Below, piece by piece: positions 1 to 5,452 of a stretch of DNA of 5,968 nt. This DNA is from Candidatus Saccharimonadia bacterium. GTDB taxonomy: Bacteria > Patescibacteriota > Saccharimonadia > Saccharimonadales > 2-12-FULL-41-12. Every line of letters begins with the position of its first letter. The stretch's first letter is position 1. The notes under the pieces were generated by a model. The model was not told the DNA's origin, did no database searches, and was given only the letters and a program-made list of their open reading frames with translations. The position numbers and the translations under genes are program-made. The stretch covers positions 1 through 5,968 of the forward strand of contig JALQXV010000006.1 in NCBI GenBank assembly GCA_023263015.1. Reading direction: 5' to 3'.

Positions 1-2700
1 TTTAGCAGCGGTAGTCGCATCACTAATCGTGATCGAACTGCCAGAAGTAACAGCGTTATTAAACGTAAGCGAGCCGGTAATTGCCGTGCTTGAGCCGTCA
101 GTGCCAGTGATTTGCGTAACACCGCCGCCACCGCCTGAGCCGCTCAAACAGGCTCCAAAACTGAGGGTGCCTGATCCATTAGACTTAATACATTCGCCGT
201 TACCACCAGCTGTTGCAGGTAGTGTGAAGGTAAGATCACTACCTAATGATGCCGATTGGATACGAGTTCGGTTACTAGAACCATCGCTAATATCAAGAAT
301 ACCAGCAACTGCTGATGTACCGAGTGTTAAGCCGCCTGCACCTTGAATTGAAGCACCGGTAATAATACTGACTGTTGTTCCGTCATCGTTTACATTTGAA
401 TCACCAATTGCCTGACTACCGCCAAACTTGGCAAGACGGTTAGTGGTACCAGAACCACTAATACCACCGCCTGAGCCGCCGCTAGTACATGAGCTAAAGC
501 TTAGCTGCCCAGAGCCATTGGTGCGCAAACAATCGTTACCAGCGCCATCGGCGATTGGCAATGTAAAGGTCAAGCCATTAGTTGGGTTAGCTGGAGCTTG
601 CAAGCTTACCGAGTTACTGCCACTACCACGTAACACCAAACGACCTGATGAAGTGCCATTTAGACCGAGTGTAGCTTGGTTGAATACAACATTTGATGTG
701 GTGGCGATATCCTGCGGCAATGATAGCGTTATCGCTCCAGTACTGCCACTAACAGCAACTTGATTAGCAGTACCCTGCAAAGAAACTACACCACTGTTAT
801 TTACGACAATATTGGCACCTGAGTTATCAATTGAAATAGCCGTGCCACCCTGAATTTGGACCGTACCTGTTTTACTGTTCAGGCTTGAAACACCGCCAGC
901 ACCAGTACAGGTTCCGAAGGTTGGAACACCTGCTACCACGATCAAGCACTGTCCGTCTGAGCCATTTGCGATTTCGGCAATACCATTGGCATTGTCGCCT
1001 CGCAGAATTGTATTCGAACCAAAAGTTGTTCGACCAGTTCCACCTTTTCCAACTGCCACGTTATTAAGCGTCACCGCGCCGGCGGTTACGGTAAAGTCTG
1101 TGCCAAAACTGGCAATACCTTTAGCTGCGCTGGTAGCGTCGGCGATTGTGATTGTCGAGCCGGCTAAAGTAGCATTGGCAATTGTTAAGGCGCCAGTACC
1201 GCCGTTGAGTGAACTAACACCAACCGCTCCAGGCGCCGAAATTTCAATGTTCTGACCACTTGGGTTAAAAACAATTCCTGCACCTGCCGAAATAGTGACT
1301 GCACCCGTTAAGCTGTTAAAGCTTGTAACTGCCGCGCCGCCGGTACAAGAACCAAAGGCCGGTACACCACTACCATCAGTAATTAAGCAAAGACCAGCAC
1401 CAGGAGTGCCAGTTGATGCAAACTTAGTGCCGTCGTAGTAAACAACACCGTTGTTACTATAAGAAGTGCCGCCCGTACCGCCACTACTAATTCCAAGTGC
1501 CGTAGATAACGTTAGGCTAGCAAACGTTGGCGACGAGGTTGGAGCAATTGTCTGCGGCAAGCTAAGTACAATTGAGCCACTGGCTGCCGATACCGATACT
1601 TGATCGGTCGTTCCAGATAATGCTGTAACACCGGTGTTTTCAATATTTAGGCCATTTAAGTTAATGCCCGCACCAGCGGTTAGGTTCAAGTTACCTGATG
1701 AACCCTGCAAACTAAGCACACCGGTATTTCGAACACTCAACCCAGAAATATCTATGCCCGCACCAGCATTTAGTGCCACATTTCCTTTTGCCCCTTGGAA
1801 GCTCAAAACGCCCTCGTTGCTAATAGTGGTACCGTTTATGCCAACACCTGTGCCACCTAGCAAACTAACATCGCCGGATTGACCCTGAATGCTCAGTACA
1901 CCTGTATTATTAAGGGTCGTGCCTTCTAGTGCGAGTCCTGTACCAGCACTTGACCTCGAGAAAGCAGTCAATTGATCAAAAATTGTATTCGTAATGAGCG
2001 TTTGGAAATTTTCGCCGTCATAATATGTGAACTGACGGTTGCCTTGGTCAAAATAAATTTCGCCAGCTTGAGCATTTTGCGGTTTGTCAGACGGATTAAC
2101 AATTAATTTGTTATTAACTTGTAGCGGGCCATTGATATTTACCTTATTAATGCTGTCAGTGGTATCGGAACTAACCGTTAATAGATCTTCATTAGATAGT
2201 GAGGTAATGGCCTTTTTACTAGCAACCTCCGGCTCTGGTTCCTTCTTTAAGAAACCAGCCACAATCACGCTGGTAATTATTATTAGTAGTAATGCCACAC
2301 CAGTACCAAGCAATAAGGTGCGTTTTTTGGACCGATTATTTAGACCGTTACCGCCGCCAGATGGCATAGTTGACCGTGGGCTGTCTTTTACGACAGCGGC
2401 ACTTGGCCCCGATTCTAGGTTCTCGGTTGGCATTGTTTCTACTGATAGCGGTGTGTATGTCGCCGCAGTTGGCATAGAGTAGGTACTCTGCGGAGCACCT
2501 GAGGTTTGGATACTACCGCTTTCGTTATCGAGCAATTGATGAGCTTCTTGTTCTATTTTTTGGATAATTCGTGGTTCTTGAAGATGGAAAGGTTGATTAA
2601 AGCGGTCGATTGGACTAGCTGTTTCACCACGTGCAAACACGCGATCATTGACCGCGTTTTCCGAGGTTCTACCGGTGTTAGGAAGTTTATTTTCGCCCAC
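1..2700 (-). CDS. Membrane-anchored phage-fibre-like beta-repeat surface protein (C-terminus beyond window)
   Basis: One uninterrupted frame runs from a GTG at 2700 to the left edge, giving 900 residues without a stop. Residues 1-127 are polar, probably disordered and cytoplasmic. RSKKR (123-127) precedes one hydrophobic helix (about 128-151), so the protein should be a signal-anchor type with the rest outside the cell. Outside are an AGEIYFDQGNRQF / YYDGENF segment (about 228-252), three 30-residue repeats (265-354), and modules with GGTG, S-L-N-x-x-T-G-x-V and GTTNRLAKF motifs, which are common in phage tail fibres. All eight visible cysteines form four pairs (438/452, 585/598, 724/738, 837/851). 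GTG is chosen because the frame upstream is closed by stops and has no ATG; later candidates are GTG at residue 21 and Met76. No clear Shine-Dalgarno site is seen. It lies 115 bases downstream of a co-directional membrane protein gene. An adhesin or surface-fibre role is inferred; the repeat type and anchor are directly visible. Confidence 0.88.
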   Translation of the reverse strand, partial: MGENKLPNTGRTSENAVNDRVFARGETASPIDRFNQPFHLQEPRIIQKIEQEAHQLLDNESGSIQTSGAPQSTYSMPTAATYTPLSVETMPTENLESGPSAAVVKDSPRSTMPSGGGNGLNNRSKKRTLLLGTGVALLLIIITSVIVAGFLKKEPEPEVASKKAITSLSNEDLLTVSSDTTDSINKVNINGPLQVNNKLIVNPSDKPQNAQAGEIYFDQGNRQFTYYDGENFQTLITNTIFDQLTAFSRSSAGTGLALEGTTLNNTGVLSIQGQSGDVSLLGGTGVGINGTTISNEGVLSFQGAKGNVALNAGAGIDISGLSVRNTGVLSLQGSSGNLNLTAGAGINLNGLNIENTGVTALSGTTDQVSVSAASGSIVLSLPQTIAPTSSPTFASLTLSTALGISSGGTGGTSYSNNGVVYYDGTKFASTGTPGAGLCLITDGSGVPAFGSCTGGAAVTSFNSLTGAVTISAGAGIVFNPSGQNIEISAPGAVGVSSLNGGTGALTIANATLAGSTITIADATSAAKGIASFGTDFTVTAGAVTLNNVAVGKGGTGRTTFGSNTILRGDNANGIAEIANGSDGQCLIVVAGVPTFGTCTGAGGVSSLNSKTGTVQIQGGTAISIDNSGANIVVNNSGVVSLQGTANQVAVSGSTGAITLSLPQDIATTSNVVFNQATLGLNGTSSGRLVLRGSGSNSVSLQAPANPTNGLTFTLPIADGAGNDCLRTNGSGQLSFSSCTSGGSGGGISGSGTTNRLAKFGGSQAIGDSNVNDDGTTVSIITGASIQGAGGLTLGTSAVAGILDISDGSSNRTRIQSASLGSDLTFTLPATAGGNGECIKSNGSGTLSFGACLSGSGGGGGVTQITGTDGSSTAITGSLTFNNAVTSGSSITISDATTAAK
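682..780 (-). repeat. Long-range repeat copy B in the fibre-like protein
   Basis: This is the partner of the copy at 1522-1620 (residues 641-673). It keeps the Q-V-x-V-S core and the S-L-P-Q-x-I-A strand. It is followed by a different module (the G-R-L-V-L-R-G-S-G strand and the third cysteine pair), so the repeat marks a module boundary rather than a simple duplication of the whole segment. Confidence 0.7.
1522..1620 (-). repeat. Long-range repeat copy A in the fibre-like protein
   Basis: Residues 361-393 match residues 641-673 (positions 682-780) at 19 of 33 positions without gaps. The shared pattern is L-x-G-T-x-[DN]-Q-V-x-V-S, then G-x-I-x-L-S-L-P-Q-x-I-A-x-T-S and a Phe. The copies are 280 residues apart, showing that the protein is built from large modules as well as short tandem units. 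This kind of segment recurs in phage-fibre and CPR surface proteins (family knowledge). Confidence 0.7.
1639..1908 (-). repeat. Three tandem 90-bp (30-residue) coding repeats
   Basis: Residues 265-354 of the fibre-like protein are three copies of a 30-residue unit with exact period and no indels. The pattern is N-[TE]-G-V-L-S-[ILF]-Q-G-x-x-G-[DN]-[VL]-x-L-x-x-G-[TA]-G-[VI]-x-[IL]-x-G. A fourth copy begins at residue 355 (N-T-G-V-T-A-L-S-G) and then diverges. The alternation of short hydrophobic strands and Gly/Asn turns fits a beta-helix or trimeric fibre shaft. The copies differ in DNA, so this is an old duplication rather than a recent one. Confidence 0.8.
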
Positions 2701-2725
2701 GGGCGTACTGCTTTTTGTTTTTATT

Positions 2726-2752
2726 TTGTATATTTATTTTTACAATATACAA
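2726..2752. repeat. Perfect 9-bp inverted repeat upstream of the fibre gene
   Basis: TTGTATATT at 2726-2734 and its exact reverse complement AATATACAA at 2744-2752 are separated by 9 bases. It lies 26 bases upstream of the GTG start and just downstream of a candidate -10 box (2757-2762), so it would overlap the start of transcription or the early leader. It could be an operator for a dimeric regulator or a weak leader hairpin. No T-run follows it on the minus strand, so it is not a convincing intrinsic terminator. The region is very AT-rich, so chance is possible. Confidence 0.45.
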
Positions 2753-2756
2753 CCAT

Positions 2757-2786
2757 AGTATAGGTTATGCTTATCTGAAAAAACAA
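2757..2786 (-). promoter_or_regulatory. Candidate promoter for the fibre-like gene
   Basis: On the minus strand, TATACT (2757-2762) matches a -10 box at 5 of 6 positions. TTGTTT (2781-2786) lies 18 bases upstream as a weak -35 box. Transcription would start near 2750, giving a leader of roughly 50 bases. The gene could equally be read through from the gene at 2816-3637, because no convincing terminator is visible between them. Confidence 0.35.
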
Positions 2787-2815
2787 CTTTTCTGGCTTCT
2801 ATAATAATGTAGAAT

Positions 2816-3637
2816 TTACAATAATTTAAGCACGGCATAGCTAAGTGCTAAACCAATCACAAAAATCGCAACTGCAATCAGTACCATTCTGACGAGAGAT
2901 CGTATGATTGTTTTCTGCGAAAGTGGGTTGCGACCAATCGAAATCATAGATGCATAACCAGACGACGTTACTAAGAATACAGATACAAAAATTGAAACAA
3001 GCAGGAGCAGCCCTGCAATTAGGAGTGCAAACGGCTTTACTTCTTTGCCGGCAAAGCTATCGGCTATCTGCAGCGCTTTATTGCGGTTATTTACCTCTTC
3101 TTGGCTATTGCCCGCCCCTGAATTAGGATTAAATTCAGAAACGCCAATCTTAACTGGTACAAGAGCGATCTTTACCGTTTTGCCATCTACCTGAACTTCT
3201 TTGTACGATTGGGCGGTTTGGTCTAGCGACCCTTGGGCAATACCAACGACACGTCCCGACTTTGTAGCCTTTTGCCCTACCCCGTTGATATTCTCAACCG
3301 TAACCGAGTCTCCGGCATTAATTGGGCCATTATTGTCACTGACTAATGTATCGACGACACCCTCGTTTGCAACGGCGGCTGTGCCACCCGTAGCTCCGGT
3401 TTGGTCAAACGACAAGTCGCCTTTCGGCACTACAACACCATATATATTGGCGATATTGTCTTGATTCGCCGAAACAACTTGGCTGGCATTGTTTTCTAGA
3501 CTGACAATTGTACCTTTACTAAGTGTTTGTGAAGTTTTGAAATCTCGGGAAACGGTGGCAGCTACAGCCGAACCTGAAATAAGAACTGCGAGAATAAACC
3601 CGTTTCGTATCTGTCTGAATATGTGTTTTGTTTTCAT
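2816..3637 (-). CDS. Exported protein with two C-terminal membrane helices, function unknown
   Basis: This 273-residue protein begins with a clear signal peptide: a basic n-region (MKTKHIFRQIR), a hydrophobic core, and a likely AVA-A cleavage near residue 27. Residues 28-201 should be outside and look beta-rich. They contain N-G-P-I-N-A-G-D (103-110) followed by G-V-G-Q-K-A-T-K-S-G-R-V-V-G (119-132), a motif pair I associate with tail-fibre-like and surface proteins of CPR bacteria. Helix 1 is about 203-224. A short basic loop (225-250) should be cytoplasmic, and helix 2 is about 251-271. There are no cysteines. The ATG start has only a weak upstream AGAAG, 10 bases away. It sits 115 bases upstream of the fibre-like gene on the same strand, so a membrane partner or assembly role for the fibre is plausible but inferred. 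I do not recognise a named family. Confidence 0.85.
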   Translation of the reverse strand: MKTKHIFRQIRNGFILAVLISGSAVAATVSRDFKTSQTLSKGTIVSLENNASQVVSANQDNIANIYGVVVPKGDLSFDQTGATGGTAAVANEGVVDTLVSDNNGPINAGDSVTVENINGVGQKATKSGRVVGIAQGSLDQTAQSYKEVQVDGKTVKIALVPVKIGVSEFNPNSGAGNSQEEVNNRNKALQIADSFAGKEVKPFALLIAGLLLLVSIFVSVFLVTSSGYASMISIGRNPLSQKTIIRSLVRMVLIAVAIFVIGLALSYAVLKLL

Positions 3638-3694
3638 TAAAATAACACTTCTACAATTACTGTTATGTTTATTGTACTATACCGGTTCACTAAC

Positions 3695-3723
3695 GCTATA
3701 TATAAGTAGTCTTAATCTGTTAA
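3695..3723 (-). promoter_or_regulatory. Candidate promoter for the two-helix membrane protein gene
   Basis: On the minus strand, TTAACA (3718-3723, 5 of 6 to the -35 consensus) is followed after 17 bases by TATAGC (3695-3700, 4 of 6). Transcription would start near 3688, giving a leader of about 50 bases. An alternative -10, TACAAT at 3671-3676, lacks a good -35. If the first reading is right, this promoter is interleaved with the divergent protease promoter. Confidence 0.35.
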
Positions 3724-3726
3724 ATA

Positions 3727-3735
3727 TGCTATAAT
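3727..3735 (+). promoter_or_regulatory. Extended -10 promoter of the protease operon, likely leaderless
   Basis: TGCTATAAT is a perfect extended -10 element (TG, one base, TATAAT). The six-base box is at 3730-3735. Only 8 bases separate its end from the ATG at 3744, so transcription should start at about 3742-3744, at or within two bases of the start codon. No good -35 is present near 3707-3712 (TAGTCT), which is usual for extended -10 promoters. No Shine-Dalgarno site could fit on such a transcript. Confidence 0.65.
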
Positions 3736-3743
3736 ATACTCAA

Positions 3744-4643
3744 ATGATAGAACGACTAGAGCAGCGTCTGCCGCTGCGTGCATTTGGTGCTGGACTGCTT
3801 GCGAGCGTTGCCTTGAGCGGAGCTATGGCCAACCATGCCGAAGCTCATCCAGCTCATGTTGGACCTGCATTTACGACTGAGTTAACAGTCCCATTTGCGG
3901 ACTTGCAACCGGTTGCCGCTACCACCAAAGACGACGATTTAGATGTACTATTTCCTGTTGACTTACCATACGAAGGTAAGATTCTCACGATGGATCGTGT
4001 TACAAAATTTAGCGACATCGCCCCTAAAATTGGAGCTTATACAAACTCAGCATGCTTAACTGCTGGGTCTGAGCTAACACGTATTGTTAGGCAAGAAGAC
4101 ATGGATTTTACTGAAGAGAACGGTGAGACTGCCCATGCTTGGGGTCGCGCTTATCAAGATGGCACCTGCCGACGAGAGCTAAGCGAACGTCTTGGTGATG
4201 AGTCTGACTACTTGGTCTGCAAGGTTAAAGTACATGAAGATCTACATACCTACGGCCTTGGCCACAGCGGTAATCGCAAAGATATCATGTACAGCCCAGA
4301 ACTTGATTCAATGGGCGAAGAAGATGCCTTTTCTCTTGAAGAAGTGCCTTTTGCACCATGCGCCGAGCGAACCATCGATCTTAAGAAACAGTCCCTTGAA
4401 GGACTTACTTACGATGCAGCGCTTTATTCTATTCCGGCATTCAAAACTCGTTCTGTTTTTTGCCCACGTGTTCCTAAAACAAAATGGACACGCCTCTGTA
4501 TTGGCACCGATGAGTCAAACGAAAATGCTCATCCGCGCCAGATAACTATAAAACGTCACCACACCAAGGGTGGCGTACCCCAGTTCAAGTCAAAAGTTAT
4601 GCCTAAAAAGCTGCCTAAGTGGTTTCCTAAGAGATATTTATAA
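3744..4643 (+). CDS. Secreted metzincin-type (matrixin-like) zinc metalloprotease
   Basis: This 299-residue protein is a predicted exported zinc endopeptidase. Residues 164-174 read H-E-D-L-H-T-Y-G-L-G-H, an exact HExxHxxGxxH metzincin site (zinc ligands H164, H168, H174; catalytic E165). S-G-N-R-K-D-I-M-Y-S-P follows, where Met182 fits the Met-turn of matrixins (MEROPS M10). The N-terminus (MIERLEQRLP..AF, then GLLASVALSG) looks like a leader with likely cleavage after A-E-A (residues 32-34). It is shared with the next protein, which fixes the ATG at 3744. Residues 35-95 may be a propeptide; there is no PRCGxPD cysteine switch. Six cysteines (104, 142, 159, 206, 240, 252) suit oxidative folding outside the cell. 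The C-terminal part (206-252) resembles that of the next protein, and the last 40 residues are strongly basic. It is the first gene of a two-gene operon. Substrate unknown. Confidence 0.88.
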   Translation: MIERLEQRLPLRAFGAGLLASVALSGAMANHAEAHPAHVGPAFTTELTVPFADLQPVAATTKDDDLDVLFPVDLPYEGKILTMDRVTKFSDIAPKIGAYTNSACLTAGSELTRIVRQEDMDFTEENGETAHAWGRAYQDGTCRRELSERLGDESDYLVCKVKVHEDLHTYGLGHSGNRKDIMYSPELDSMGEEDAFSLEEVPFAPCAERTIDLKKQSLEGLTYDAALYSIPAFKTRSVFCPRVPKTKWTRLCIGTDESNENAHPRQITIKRHHTKGGVPQFKSKVMPKKLPKWFPKRYL

Positions 4644-4645
4644 CA

Positions 4646-5449
4646 ATGTTTGAAAGTTTAGAGGCGAGAATACCAAATAAGGCTTTCATGACAGGTCTCC
4701 TAGCTTCGGTAGCACTTGCCGGTAGCGCCCAAAAAGCTGAAGCCATGGTTGTAACCCCATTGCAAGGCAATGAAGACATTCAAAATATTGCCAATATATC
4801 TTATCTCGCAACTCCAGCTCAAGAAGTATTTGTAAGCAAATCAATTTGTGAAGTTACAGGTACGCCATGTGCTTTTCCAGACCGCAGCCAAATGTATCTA
4901 GGCCCAGCACCAGACCCATTAACTACGATGCATGAGACCGGTCATATTGTTGACGGTACTTTGAATGGAGATCTTAAAAATGAAAGTGCACCAGCCCGTT
5001 TAGAGTTCCGTGCAATTACAGGCTACAACGACGGCCCGTGGTACGACGGTAATAAAGATACCAAAGATGTCTCTGAGGCATGGGCAGATCTGTATGGTTC
5101 TTGTGCATGGCGTGGTTTGCGAACTGTAAAAAACCGCATGATGAATTCTGGCAATTACGGCTTCAAAATAAGTCGAGAACGCTACAATAATGCATGTGCA
5201 TTTTTTGGAAGAGTGTTAGCCAACCAAAGGTTTCTACAACCTGCAGTTACACCTAGTCGTGATATACCTTTTGACCGCAGTTCTACAGAATCGTTTACGT
5301 GTGGGGCGCGGGACGTGCAACTTAAGCAATGTCTCCCACGTATTAAATGTGTAGGAATACGCCCTAAAGATGAATGGTATGCATACTGTAGATCAGAAAT
5401 GCGAAAACGTCAGCGGGCCAGACGAATAGCTGAGCGCAATCGAAAATAG
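4646..5449 (+). CDS. Secreted gluzincin-type zinc metalloprotease, paired with the upstream protease
   Basis: This 267-residue protein is a predicted exported zinc protease of a different class from its neighbour. H96-E-T-G-H100 is an HExxH helix. S-E144-A-W-A-D148-L-Y-G resembles the thermolysin helix N-E-A-I-S-D-I-F-G, which supplies the third zinc ligand (Glu) and an Asp that orients a ligand His. H96 and H100 are the only histidines in the protein, so a thermolysin-type catalytic His is absent and a Tyr may replace it. Eight cysteines (68, 75, 153, 184, 219, 229, 235, 248) could give four disulfides. The leader (MFESLEARIP..AF, GLLASVALAG, A-E-A at 31-33) and the C-terminal C-[AG]-x-R...W...C module match the upstream protein; the tail 252-267 is highly basic. 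The ATG lies 2 bases after the upstream stop, implying translational coupling. Exact peptidase family not identified. Confidence 0.82.
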   Translation: MFESLEARIPNKAFMTGLLASVALAGSAQKAEAMVVTPLQGNEDIQNIANISYLATPAQEVFVSKSICEVTGTPCAFPDRSQMYLGPAPDPLTTMHETGHIVDGTLNGDLKNESAPARLEFRAITGYNDGPWYDGNKDTKDVSEAWADLYGSCAWRGLRTVKNRMMNSGNYGFKISRERYNNACAFFGRVLANQRFLQPAVTPSRDIPFDRSSTESFTCGARDVQLKQCLPRIKCVGIRPKDEWYAYCRSEMRKRQRARRIAERNRK

Positions 5450-5452
5450 GTA

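Noticed and set aside
29..1882. Several plus-strand open frames (29-346, 428-763, 885-1067, 986-1255, 1634-1882).
   Set aside because: They are Pro/Val/Leu-rich antisense readings of the Gly/Ser/Thr repeats of the minus-strand fibre-like gene, with no domain pattern.
1639..1908. Regular 90-bp repeats as a CRISPR array.
   Set aside because: The units are degenerate in DNA, lack unique spacers and sit in frame within a protein.
2671..2685. LPNTG at residues 6-10 of the fibre-like protein, resembling a sortase motif.
   Set aside because: Sortase signals are C-terminal and followed by a helix and a basic tail. Here the motif is at the cytoplasmic N-terminus.
1..2700. The fibre-like gene as part of a prophage.
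   Set aside because: It has a cellular membrane anchor and no phage structural, lysis or integrase gene is present in the window.
2726..2752. The inverted repeat as an intrinsic terminator of the gene at 2816-3637.
   Set aside because: The stem is almost all A/T and no T-run follows on the minus strand.
2084..2763. Plus-strand open frames 2084-2482 and 2506-2763.
   Set aside because: They lie opposite the N-terminal half of the fibre-like gene, whose frame shows a coherent membrane anchor and repeats.
2876..2963. I-G-R-N-P in the loop between the two helices, as a hint of an ATP synthase c-like subunit.
   Set aside because: There is no carboxylate in the second helix and the protein has a large extracellular domain, so the resemblance is superficial.
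3201..3734. Plus-strand open frames 3201-3464 and 3489-3734.
   Set aside because: They are antisense to the exported membrane protein, which has a clear signal peptide and two helices in its own frame.
4192..4545. A 117-residue plus-strand frame inside the first protease.
   Set aside because: It overlaps the metzincin coding region in another frame and has no recognisable domain or plausible start signal.
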